Source of the DNA: Algoriphagus sp. CAU 1675
Lineage (GTDB): Bacteria; Bacteroidota; Bacteroidia; Cytophagales; Cyclobacteriaceae
Reading direction: 5' to 3'
DNA: 64,000 nucleotides
NCBI RefSeq assembly: GCF_029222925.1
Contig: NZ_JARHUI010000002.1
Location: 62,001-126,000, forward strand
The notes under the pieces were generated by a model that did no database searches, had not been told where the DNA came from, and saw only the letters and a program-made list of their open reading frames with translations. Shown one piece after another: positions 55,855 to 63,790 of this stretch (positions are counted from its first letter, which is position 1; every line of letters starts with the position of its first letter). Position numbers and translations under genes: made by a program.

Positions 55855-56180
55855 CTGAAAACTATACAATGGAGAGATCAAAACGGTATGGCTTTCCTGC
55901 TGAACTCTCAATTTGGTCCAAATACAGCATTATCCGAAGTGCCATCAGAGCAAGTGAATTTGGTCATTTCCAAGAATTTATAAAAAGGCTAAATCTTGAA
56001 TCACTGATCTCTGACCTGATTGAGGATCAGAGGAATTATGCGGTTTTTCAAATACTTTCCTTTTACTATAAAAATGATCAAACTGAAAAGGTAGAATATC
56101 TCTTGGAGTTTCTAAATGATCAATATCCTGATCTCAAAATCCCTGATTCAATTTTAGAAAAATTGAAATCATCAGAATGA
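55050..56180 (+). CDS. Esterase-fold (PF00756-like) pseudoenzyme, copy 1
   Basis: 376 residues. Signal peptide through about residue 21 (FLTWSHLAAQ). Alpha/beta-hydrolase of the putative-esterase (Fes/IroE-like) type: NIQIFFPEGYEDS, FPVLYLLDGQRFFLHG, GFIVVGITNQYPSR. At the nucleophile elbow the expected GHSxGG is GWEYGAGF, so Glu143 replaces the catalytic Ser. The C-terminal 100 residues are helical and differ from the paralogue at 59822. Probably catalytically dead as a classical serine esterase; perhaps a binding protein, or uses different chemistry. Confidence 0.82.
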   Translation: MNKSFSLSLLALFLTWSHLAAQTEDNVVGTNHWIDSNILEEKRNIQIFFPEGYEDSQSNFPVLYLLDGQRFFLHGVSLQQSFRQYELTPGFIVVGITNQYPSRFNHFGDGKEKFLAFLKEEVIPYIEEKFRVNKSERILFGWEYGAGFTFHSLLTQPDLFDAYLLASPYPILDKTQDLGQFDSLKKVLVYAVSPDEHEINHAVDQLDSLLSAKKISGLDPIGLRLENEEHRSTGCPTLYHGLRHYFRFYPELQEDNLYKFLEKGGLDYAENYTMERSKRYGFPAELSIWSKYSIIRSAIRASEFGHFQEFIKRLNLESLISDLIEDQRNYAVFQILSFYYKNDQTEKVEYLLEFLNDQYPDLKIPDSILEKLKSSE

Positions 56181-56229
56181 AAAAAAATCATATCAGAACA
56201 ACCATCTCTCACTTTATCCATAAAATATT

Positions 56230-56607
56230 ATGCCCCACTTTATTATTGACTGTTCAAAGGTGCTTTTAGAAAAGCAGCCCCCGGAAAAAATTATGAAAAC
56301 GGTTTATGAAGCAGTAAGCTCATCAGGCCTATTTCAACCGGAAGATATAAAAGTCAGAATTAGTCCTTTTGCCTATTCATTCGGAACATTTACTCCATCT
56401 GAGTTTATCCATGTCTTTGGAAATATTATGGAAGGCCGAACGGCTGATCAGAAAAATGCACTTTCGGAAAGAGTAGTAACCGAACTAAACCGGCTTTTCC
56501 CGGAGCTTACAATCCTATCCATTAATATCAGAGATTTTGAAAAGCAAGGCTATTTCAATAAATCAATGATATCTGGATCTCCCCTAGAAACTAATTATAA
56601 GGCATAA
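56230..56607 (+). CDS. 5-carboxymethyl-2-hydroxymuconate isomerase-like tautomerase
   Basis: 125 residues. MPHFIIDCSKVLLEKQPPEKIM at the N-terminus gives the catalytic Pro (Pro2, N-terminal after Met removal) of the CHMI/tautomerase superfamily, and ISPFAYSFGT with the following FIHVFGNIMEGRTADQKNAL matches CHMI. Normal length. In aromatic degraders it isomerises 5-carboxymethyl-2-hydroxymuconate, but no such pathway is nearby, so the true substrate is uncertain. Confidence 0.85.
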   Translation: MPHFIIDCSKVLLEKQPPEKIMKTVYEAVSSSGLFQPEDIKVRISPFAYSFGTFTPSEFIHVFGNIMEGRTADQKNALSERVVTELNRLFPELTILSINIRDFEKQGYFNKSMISGSPLETNYKA

Positions 56608-56622
56608 ACGAATCGAGATAAA

Positions 56623-57831
56623 ATGAGAACGATATTAGTTATCCTGGCATTCACATTCAGCCAACTTAGTGTAAATGCCCAGTTAGCAAGAAACATAGAA
56701 ATGACTCCCGACAATCAACTATTGGGCTTGGGACAACAGCATTTAATACAGTCAGAGATTTTACAAGAGGAACGTCCAATTATTGTTTCGTTGCCCAATG
56801 ACTATGAAAATAGCGAAGCAGGTTATCCGGTGATTTATGTTTTGGATGGTCTGGAAAATATCAAGCATACTGTGGGTACGATAGAAATTTTATCCGAATC
56901 AGGTCTCATCCCTCCAATGATCATTGTTGGAATTCAAAGTTTAGACCGAGCGAGAGATTTAACTCCTTCGAATGCAGGGCAAAACGTTTACGGAGGAACC
57001 GGAAATAAGGGAATCCCACAAAGTGGTGGGGCCAAAAGATTCTTACAATTCATCAGCGAAGAAGTGTTCACTTTCGTGGAGAAGAACTACCGCACGTACC
57101 CTTATCGAGTCCTTGAAGGACATTCTTTTGGAGGTTTATTTGGTGTTTACACCTTGATGGAAAGCCCAGAATTATTTGATGCCTTCATCATAGAAGCTCC
57201 GGCACTGTGGTGGAATGAGGAGCAGATGACCCAAAAAGCATCTACTTTTTTCGCAGAAAATCAATCCCTAAATAAGACCGTCTACTTGGGTATAGGTGGT
57301 GGAGATGGATGGGGTATGAAACAGGAGTTGATCAGGTATGTGGATGAGATCAAAAAGAACCAACCGGAAGAGTTTCGCTGGCTTCATGAAGAAGTGGGCG
57401 ATGAAGATCACATGGCTTCTCGCCTGTTGCTCAATTATCATGGGTTGAAATTCTTGTTCTCTGACATAAAACTTTCGGATAGTTTGAAGTCCAATTTTTC
57501 GGAGGAAGAATTTCTCCAAGGTGAGGAACAACTAATGCTGAAATATGGAGGCAACGTCAGGCGAGGTGCCAATGAGTATGTAAATCTGGCTTTTGAAGAG
57601 ATTGACAAAAAAAATGAAAAAGGAGCAATAACTATCTTAAAAAGAGCGACCCAAGCTTATCCCAAATACATTGGAATGTTGACATTATTGGCACAGACCT
57701 ATGAGAAGACTGGTCAGATTGAGCTTGCAATAGATACCTACAGGAAGGGAATAGAGGTTTCCAAACGCTATAAACTAGGAATGGAAGATGATTTTGTTCA
57801 AAAAATAGAACAGCTGAAACAGTCAAAATAG
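56623..57831 (+). CDS. Secreted esterase with TPR tail (intact catalytic Ser)
   Basis: 402 residues. Signal peptide FTFSQLSVNAQ. Putative-esterase (PF00756-like) domain with ERPIIVSLPNDYEN, YPVIYVLDGLENI, nucleophile Ser168 in LEGHSFGGLFG and a late His in GDEDHMASR. C-terminal TPR-like helices (GAITILKRATQAYP, QIELAIDTYRKGIE). It is the intact relative of the two Glu-for-Ser copies on either side and may hydrolyse siderophore- or phenolic-type esters. It starts 16 bp after the tautomerase gene. Confidence 0.88.
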   Translation: MRTILVILAFTFSQLSVNAQLARNIEMTPDNQLLGLGQQHLIQSEILQEERPIIVSLPNDYENSEAGYPVIYVLDGLENIKHTVGTIEILSESGLIPPMIIVGIQSLDRARDLTPSNAGQNVYGGTGNKGIPQSGGAKRFLQFISEEVFTFVEKNYRTYPYRVLEGHSFGGLFGVYTLMESPELFDAFIIEAPALWWNEEQMTQKASTFFAENQSLNKTVYLGIGGGDGWGMKQELIRYVDEIKKNQPEEFRWLHEEVGDEDHMASRLLLNYHGLKFLFSDIKLSDSLKSNFSEEEFLQGEEQLMLKYGGNVRRGANEYVNLAFEEIDKKNEKGAITILKRATQAYPKYIGMLTLLAQTYEKTGQIELAIDTYRKGIEVSKRYKLGMEDDFVQKIEQLKQSK

Positions 57832-57941
57832 TGCGCTTGATACTCTGATTTTCGTCTCCATTTGGAAGTTGTACCTATCAACCACTCAGACCTAAGTATT
57901 CTTCTATTAACATATTTTCTCACGATAAATCCATCCAAAAA

Positions 57942-58694
57942 ATGAAAAAAGGTACAAGCCTACTCTTGGCCATACTGCTTTTGATTTCCTGCAACTCTCC
58001 TAAAAAAGAGCGGGGAAGAATATTGATCATCGTTTCCAATACCGAAGACATGGGAGACCCCGAAAAGCATTTTGCTGGAAATAACCTCTGGGAAGTAGCG
58101 CCGCCTTACCACATTTTTGTCTCGCATGGTTATGAAGTGGATTTTCTATCACCTACCGGCGTAGAAGTCCCTTTTTCCATGGACCCCATGGGAATCAGCA
58201 GTTATACGATAAAGTATGAGAACTTCCTTGAAAGGGTTGAAAATTCCTTAACCCCTGATGAGGTAGATTTTGAAGAATATCAAGCAGTATTTATTGGCGG
58301 TGGATATGGGCCTTTGTTCGATGTGGCCTATGATGAAAAAATCATGTCCCTAATCGCCAAAATCTATGAAAATGGTGGAATCGTAGGAGGCTGTGGCCAT
58401 GGTCCTGGTGCTTTTGCAAATGTCAAACTTAGCAATGGCGATTATATGGTTAAAGATAAAAAAGTAACTGGCTTCCCAAATTCTACCGAAATCACTAAAG
58501 ATTGGGCTAAAAATGGCACCTTATTACCAATAATGCTCGAGGATCAATTAAGAGACAATGGTGCGGTGTTTCAAACCAAAAGTGATTTGGCCGATAAGCA
58601 CGATGTAGTGATTGACGAGAGGATCGTGACCACCATGTTTCTTCCTTCCTCTGCCATAGTTGCCAAAGAAATGATAAATCAAATTGAAAACTAA
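57942..58694 (+). CDS. DJ-1/PfpI-family lipoprotein with displaced Cys
   Basis: 250 residues. Lipobox LLLISC at about residue 17. A type-1 glutamine-amidotransferase-like (DJ-1/Hsp31) domain follows: ILIIVSNTE, AFIGGGYGPLFDV-type segment (VFIGGGYGPLFD), and NVKLSNGDYMVKDKKVTGFP. Relatives have AVCHGP with Cys directly before His; here it is GGCGHGPGAF, so Cys151 is one place earlier and Gly152 takes the nucleophile site. The acid residue of the elbow may also differ. A lipid-anchored member is unusual; activity is doubtful. Confidence 0.82.
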   Translation: MKKGTSLLLAILLLISCNSPKKERGRILIIVSNTEDMGDPEKHFAGNNLWEVAPPYHIFVSHGYEVDFLSPTGVEVPFSMDPMGISSYTIKYENFLERVENSLTPDEVDFEEYQAVFIGGGYGPLFDVAYDEKIMSLIAKIYENGGIVGGCGHGPGAFANVKLSNGDYMVKDKKVTGFPNSTEITKDWAKNGTLLPIMLEDQLRDNGAVFQTKSDLADKHDVVIDERIVTTMFLPSSAIVAKEMINQIEN

Positions 58695-58705
58695 AGTAAC
58701 AAGAT

Positions 58706-59638
58706 GTGTTAGGTCTATCGGCAGTAATTAAAACAAACAAAACATTCAAAAATCTTATTATTAAACTCTCAGCACTTGTGTTTTTAGCATTCTTAAGTGC
58801 TTGTAAAATTGAGAAATCAGAAACAAAAAAGAATGATTCTTCAACAGAGGAAAACCTCTACTTTGGGTATAAGCCACCCGGACTAACCCCTGAAATTTTT
58901 ATTCCTAAAAGGAGTGCTTCTGAAGATTGGAAATTAGGGAACAAAGACTCTTTGGATATGCAGGAATTTTACTTCACATATTCAGGGAACGACCCCTTTC
59001 AGCCGGCTGTGGTTGTATATCGAAATGAAGGAAGTTATTACAGGGTCAATAAGTATAGCTTCAAACATAATCCTGGCGATAGTAACATCTTATACTCTAG
59101 ATGGAACTACATAGAACGTACAGATTCCGGTTGGTCAAAGCTAAAAAGCCTGGGTCCAATGTTTGACAGGGAAGATTGGGGCATTATGGTCATGTCAGTA
59201 TCTACTAAAGGGACCATGATTTTTGACGATTACAAAAGTAATGATGTACTCCGCATCTCAAGGGTTGTAGACGGAAAGCGTGAAGAACCAAAATTACTCG
59301 GTAAACATATTAACACAGGCAAATGGACCGCTCACCCCTTTATAGCTCCTGATGAATCCTTCATAATATGGGGTAGTGAGCGAGAAGAGGGATATGGCAA
59401 GTCGGACAATTACATCAGTTTTCAACAGCCCGATGGTTCATATGGTCCAGCTATTAATATGGGAGATAAGATAAATACAGAACTAATAGAAAATGGCGCC
59501 CGATTAACACCTGACGGAAAATATTTACTTTTTTCAAGGTCAGAAGAAAAAGTAAGGGAAGATGGAAGTACATATTCGGAATCAAAAAATTATTGGGTTG
59601 ATGCTAAAATCATTGACCAGTTAAGACCTCAACAATGA
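58706..59638 (+). CDS. PD40-type beta-propeller lipoprotein
   Basis: 310 residues from a GTG at 58706 (no ATG precedes the signal peptide). Lipobox FLSAC, then a TolB-like propeller with PD40/WD40-like blades: KGTMIFDDYK, HPFIAPDESFIIWGSER and GARLTPDGKYLLFSRSEE. Such proteins bind other envelope proteins or ligands. It starts 11 bp after the DJ-1 gene and is probably co-transcribed. Confidence 0.8.
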   Translation: MLGLSAVIKTNKTFKNLIIKLSALVFLAFLSACKIEKSETKKNDSSTEENLYFGYKPPGLTPEIFIPKRSASEDWKLGNKDSLDMQEFYFTYSGNDPFQPAVVVYRNEGSYYRVNKYSFKHNPGDSNILYSRWNYIERTDSGWSKLKSLGPMFDREDWGIMVMSVSTKGTMIFDDYKSNDVLRISRVVDGKREEPKLLGKHINTGKWTAHPFIAPDESFIIWGSEREEGYGKSDNYISFQQPDGSYGPAINMGDKINTELIENGARLTPDGKYLLFSRSEEKVREDGSTYSESKNYWVDAKIIDQLRPQQ

Positions 59639-59798
59639 TTTGTAATAAAAATTAAGGTTAAAAAAGTGTAACTATAGCCAACAAGGTATATATGTAACAG
59701 CTGTTTTAAGTGATATAACGAAAGTATAAATATGAAACAACGGTTACTGTAAAACCTAAAGGTTTGTTGTAGATCCCTGCAATTTCTCATGCACTTGA

Positions 59799-60626
59799 CC
59801 AATTATCAAAGCAATTAACCCATGAATAAATTCTTTTCCATAAGCTTTTTGTCCCTATTCCTGACTTGGAGTCATTTGGCTGCACAGACTGAGGACCATG
59901 TGGTTGGAAAAAATCATTGGATAGACTCCAATATACTGGAGGAAAAAAGAAATATCCAGATTTTCATCCCGGAGGGCTATGAGGATTCACAAAGCAATTT
60001 CCCGGTTCTTTACCTGCTGGATGGACAGCGGTTTTTCCTTCATGGAGTTAGTCTTCAGCAATCTTTCCGACAATATGAACTGACTCCGGGCTTCATTGTC
60101 GTGGGAATCACCAACCAATATCCCAGTCGATTTAACCATTTTGGAGAGGGGAAGGAAAAATTCCTGGCATTTCTCAAAGAAGAGGTAATCCCCTATGTAG
60201 AGGAAAAATTCCGTGTCAACAAAAGTGAACGGATTCTCTTTGGTTGGGAATATGGGGCCGGTTTTACTTTTCATAGTCTATTGACCCAGCCCGATCTATT
60301 TGATGCCTATTTACTAGCAAGCCCATACCCCATTCTAGATAAAATCCAGGATCTTGAAAAGTTTGATAGTTTAAAAAAGGTATTGGTATATGCGGTAAGT
60401 ACTGATGAATACGAAATCAATCATGCAGTAGACCAACTGGATTCCCTGCTTTCAGCCAAAAAAATAAATGGATTAGATCCAATTGGATTAAGACTTGAAA
60501 ATGAGGAACATCGATCAACTGGCTATGCTACACTTTATCATGGATTGAGACATTATTTTCGCTTCTATCCCGAACTTCAGGAAGACAACCTTTACAAGTT
60601 TTTGGAAAAGGGAGGTTTGAATTATG
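59799..60626. repeat. Direct repeat copy 2 (near-identical to 55027-55854)
   Basis: Ungapped partner of the repeat at 55027. It starts in the leader (CAATTATCAA, AATTAACCCATGAA shared) and stops inside the gene near codon 268, where identity drops sharply. Confidence 0.85.
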
Positions 60627-60973
60627 CAAAAGCCCATGCCATTGAAAGAGCTAGACGCTATGGTTTTGCTCCGGAACTCAGCCTTTGGTCCAGATTCACC
60701 ATAATTCGGAGTGCAATCCGGGCAGAAGATTTTCCTCATTTCGAAATGTTATTGGAAGGGCTTGAATCTGAAAAATTTATCGATGAGTTGGTAAATAGTA
60801 ATTGGGCTTATGGAGCAGGAATGATTGCCGAGTTCTATGAAAAAAACGCCCACTATGAGGAAACCATCCCCATTTATAAAAAGCTTTTGGAAAAAAATCC
60901 GGAATCTGAGCGTTTATTGAGCCGAATAGCCAATGCATTTCTGCAACTCGGAAAAGAAAAAGAGGCAAATTAG
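59822..60973 (+). CDS. Esterase-fold pseudoenzyme with TPR tail, copy 2
   Basis: 383 residues. The first 268 are nearly the same as the protein at 55050, again with GWEYGAGF and no catalytic Ser. The tail differs: AHAIERARRYGFAPEL, then TPR-like helices ending in IPIYKKLLEKNPESERLLSR. Signal peptide FLTWSHLAAQ. The shared Glu at the elbow means the loss of Ser predates the duplication and has been kept, which argues for a function rather than random decay. Confidence 0.82.
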   Translation: MNKFFSISFLSLFLTWSHLAAQTEDHVVGKNHWIDSNILEEKRNIQIFIPEGYEDSQSNFPVLYLLDGQRFFLHGVSLQQSFRQYELTPGFIVVGITNQYPSRFNHFGEGKEKFLAFLKEEVIPYVEEKFRVNKSERILFGWEYGAGFTFHSLLTQPDLFDAYLLASPYPILDKIQDLEKFDSLKKVLVYAVSTDEYEINHAVDQLDSLLSAKKINGLDPIGLRLENEEHRSTGYATLYHGLRHYFRFYPELQEDNLYKFLEKGGLNYAKAHAIERARRYGFAPELSLWSRFTIIRSAIRAEDFPHFEMLLEGLESEKFIDELVNSNWAYGAGMIAEFYEKNAHYEETIPIYKKLLEKNPESERLLSRIANAFLQLGKEKEAN

Positions 60974-61036
60974 TATTTTCAACAAGCCAAAAAGAAAAAA
61001 TCTGGCCAATAGCTAGCTTTTAAAAAAAGAAGAAAG

Positions 61037-61501
61037 ATGACGATGGCCGAATATGTGCTCAAAAGAAACGGAGTGCCTTTGGGAGAATCCAATTCCCTGA
61101 GGAATATGCTCCTGCGTTCCCTTGGAGCTAAAAATTTTGCCGAGTTTTGGAATTATTGGAATCCCATTTTCGGATATTTCTTGGGTTATAAAATATTCAA
61201 ACCCATTAAGACCATCTTACCGGATTCAATGGCATTTCTGACGACTTTTTTGGTAAGTGGATTGATCCATGATCTGGCGGCCTTGATTTTTACAGGCAGG
61301 ACTTCTTTCCTATTTTCAATATGGTTTCTATGGATGGCAACGGGAGTTCTTTTAACTCAACTTTTGAAGTTCAATTTCAGCAAGAAACCTTTTGTCATTC
61401 GGGCCTTGATCAATCTGACCATCATTCTATTCTGCCTTGCTATTGCTTTTTCTCTGAAAAAATTCTTGGGATTCGAAATTTTACTCTCCCAATTCCTTTA
61501 A
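61037..61501 (+). CDS. MBOAT/wax-synthase-like short membrane protein
   Basis: 154 residues. LRNMLLRSLGAKNFAEFWNYWNP resembles the FW-RWN segment of MBOAT and wax-synthase acyltransferases, and FLVSGLIHDLAAL carries the invariant His of that family. About three to four helices follow. Full MBOAT proteins are two to three times as long, so this is either a short family or a C-terminal half. It follows the esterase paralogue by 63 bp. Confidence 0.55.
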   Translation: MTMAEYVLKRNGVPLGESNSLRNMLLRSLGAKNFAEFWNYWNPIFGYFLGYKIFKPIKTILPDSMAFLTTFLVSGLIHDLAALIFTGRTSFLFSIWFLWMATGVLLTQLLKFNFSKKPFVIRALINLTIILFCLAIAFSLKKFLGFEILLSQFL

Positions 61502-61518
61502 AATAAGGAGGACAAGTA

Positions 61519-62655
61519 TTACCCGAGCATTGCAGCTACTGCAAATCCCAAGTAGGTTCCAAGCGCATTTCCCAAACTCCCTACAAGTACTCCAGGAATC
61601 AGCAGATCAGGTCGATTTAAGCTTTCTGCCGCAGCAATTGCCGTGGTATTCCCTCCTACATTTGCTTGTGAAGCCACAGCTACCACATCCCAATCCATCT
61701 TGAAAAAAGAACCCAATCCGAAAATCACCAACCCATGGATGAAAACCAGAAGGCCAACGAAAAGGATCAAGGTTACTGCCAGTTCTCCCGTTTCAGAAAG
61801 TGCACTTATATCGCAAAGGGTACCGATGACAGCAAGGAAAATCAGAATAAAGAAAAAGCCTAAAGTATGTTTGCCTTTAAGTTTCTGAACAGAGGGCAAT
61901 TGAGCCATAATCAAAGCAATAGTAGTCAGGGTAATGATTTCAGGAATCTGAGGAAAATATTCCGCTACGATCTTGCTAATCACCATTGCAAAAAAAGCAT
62001 AAGCCAAAAGTATTGCTAAAGAAGCAATAGAAACCTGCTCTTTTGGTAACGCATGCTCTCCCTGCTCTGCAGATTTTAGCTTTTTTCTGGGAAATAATTT
62101 TTGAAGGTATTTGGGCAGAATCAAAGTTGCGATCACCCAGGGAGTCCCGATCAAATTATCTACCACAGTGGTAGCAGCGTAGAGTGTTCCGTTTTCATTT
62201 ACTCCATAGCCCAAGGCAACCGCATTGAAATTGATGCTCCCACCGATATAAGTTCCAGTATACATCCCTGCTACCGCAGCAGCCATATCCCCTATTTCCA
62301 CTTCAGGGTTGACCAAATACCAGGACACCATAACTCCAACCAAAGTCCCCAATGTGCCGATTCCAAACATCAATAAAATGGGCAGACCTGCTTTTTTTAA
62401 ACTTTTCAGATCCACTTCCAATAAGGCTATAAAAATTCCCAAAGGAGCCAGGTAAAGAAATACCCCGTCATAAACAGGATTTCCCTGCATGGCACTGGGA
62501 ATAATTCCCACATTGGAAAGAACCGCACAGATCAGAATAACCAAGATGGGTGTTCCTATAGTTTTGCCCCAGGAAAACTTGGTGAGCCAGGTTGAAAAAA
62601 ACACAGAAATACTCAGGATGCCGGCAACAAAGAGTGGGTCTTGGGTAAAAGTCAT
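61519..62655 (-). CDS. DUF819-family membrane protein (permease-like)
   Basis: 378 residues from the ATG at 62655. About 10 to 12 helices: GNPVYDGVFLYLAPLGIFIAL, MAAAVAGMYTGTYIGGSINF, VASQANVGGNTTAIAAAESL and GVLVGSLGNALGTYLGFA are strong DUF819 (YjcL-like) motifs. Two inverted halves with NxxG loops suggest a transporter-type fold. Substrate unknown. Confidence 0.88.
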   Translation of the reverse strand: MTFTQDPLFVAGILSISVFFSTWLTKFSWGKTIGTPILVILICAVLSNVGIIPSAMQGNPVYDGVFLYLAPLGIFIALLEVDLKSLKKAGLPILLMFGIGTLGTLVGVMVSWYLVNPEVEIGDMAAAVAGMYTGTYIGGSINFNAVALGYGVNENGTLYAATTVVDNLIGTPWVIATLILPKYLQKLFPRKKLKSAEQGEHALPKEQVSIASLAILLAYAFFAMVISKIVAEYFPQIPEIITLTTIALIMAQLPSVQKLKGKHTLGFFFILIFLAVIGTLCDISALSETGELAVTLILFVGLLVFIHGLVIFGLGSFFKMDWDVVAVASQANVGGNTTAIAAAESLNRPDLLIPGVLVGSLGNALGTYLGFAVAAMLG

Positions 62656-62701
62656 TTTTGAAAATAAATAAAATGAGGAGAAGTCCAACCCAGCTTTTTA
62701 C

Positions 62702-63790
62702 TCAAGGTCTAAAAAACGCCCTGATTCTATTCACTATAAACCAAACGTCTTCTTCCGAAAGCCAGGGATTGAGCGGCAAGGACAAAGCCTCTCGGGTAAT
62801 TTTTCTGGAAGTTCCAAAATCACCATTTTGAAAAAACACATCCATATCTGGCAATATCTGAGGATAATGTATAGCGGTCCCTATTCCTTCACTCGCCAAA
62901 AATTCTTTCAAACTGTCTCTGAATTGGGTCTGAATAACAAATAAATGAGCATTGTGATTATCAGAAAGGATTTTTTCGGGCAATTTCAGTTCGGAAATTT
63001 CAGCAAGACCCTCCAGATAGATCTGAGCTAATTTTTTGCGCTTTCCTTGGTGGACTTGGAAGTCCTCCAACATCACATTTAAAAATGCAGCCTGAACAGT
63101 ATCGATTCGGCTATTCCTACCTATCAGGACATGTTCGTCCCGAATTGGCTGGCCGTGATTTCCCAGCAATCGTATCTTCTCTGCTATTTCTTTGTTTTGA
63201 CTCAAGCACATCCCCGCCTCTCCCAAAGCTCCCAGATTTTTTGTGGGATAAAAACTCAGGCATCCCACCTCTGAAAAAGTGCCAGCTGGTTTTCCATTTT
63301 GCTTAGCTCCAAATGCCTGGGCAGCGTCTTCGATTACAAAAATCCCGAGTTCCCTAGCTTTTTCTCCCAAGGTTTTCATATCCGCCATTTGTCCATAAAG
63401 GTGAACTGGCACTACCGCTTTGGTAGTTGCATTGACGGCCTGAACCCAATCAGAACGAAGGAGACCTTCTTCATCCGTATCCCAAAAAACCGGTTTTGCA
63501 CCAACCATAACCACCGCTTCTGCGGTACTTACCCAAGTCAGAGCAGGAACAATTACCTCATCCCCGGGACCGATTCCCAAAGCCCGGAATGCAAGTTCCA
63601 AAGCATCTGTCCCATTGGCGCAGGCTATGGCAAATTGGCTATTCAAAGTAGATTTAAAAGTCCCTTCCAACAGTTGTACTTCCTTTCCCCCGGAAAAGAC
63701 TCCTTCCTCCAAAAGAGCAGCAAACCGAAGTTTCAATTTCTCTTTCAGCTTTTGGTCTAGTTTGCTCAGATCAAGAAACGGAATGTTCAT
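62702..63790 (-). CDS. DegT/DnrJ/EryC1-family sugar aminotransferase
   Basis: 362 residues, PLP fold type I. IPFLDLSKL opening, ANGTDALELAFRALGIGPGD (phosphate loop), VIEDAAQAFGAKQNG (Asp for the pyridine), SFYPTKNLGALGEAG with the Schiff-base Lys, and RNSRIDTVQAAFL. It makes amino-deoxy-NDP-sugars for surface glycans. Its start lies 20 bp inside the end of the upstream glycosyltransferase gene, so they form an operon of the polysaccharide type. Confidence 0.93.
   Translation of the reverse strand: MNIPFLDLSKLDQKLKEKLKLRFAALLEEGVFSGGKEVQLLEGTFKSTLNSQFAIACANGTDALELAFRALGIGPGDEVIVPALTWVSTAEAVVMVGAKPVFWDTDEEGLLRSDWVQAVNATTKAVVPVHLYGQMADMKTLGEKARELGIFVIEDAAQAFGAKQNGKPAGTFSEVGCLSFYPTKNLGALGEAGMCLSQNKEIAEKIRLLGNHGQPIRDEHVLIGRNSRIDTVQAAFLNVMLEDFQVHQGKRKKLAQIYLEGLAEISELKLPEKILSDNHNAHLFVIQTQFRDSLKEFLASEGIGTAIHYPQILPDMDVFFQNGDFGTSRKITREALSLPLNPWLSEEDVWFIVNRIRAFFRP

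Noticed and set aside
56177-56272. About 30-codon frame (MKKNHIRTT...) overlapping the tautomerase start
   Set aside because: It overlaps a well-supported gene in another frame and ends at once; no signal peptide or family.
59788-59806. TTGACCAATTATCAA as an FNR box before the second esterase copy
   Set aside because: The half-sites are separated by five bases instead of four, and no -7 box is at the right distance; part of it belongs to the duplicated leader.
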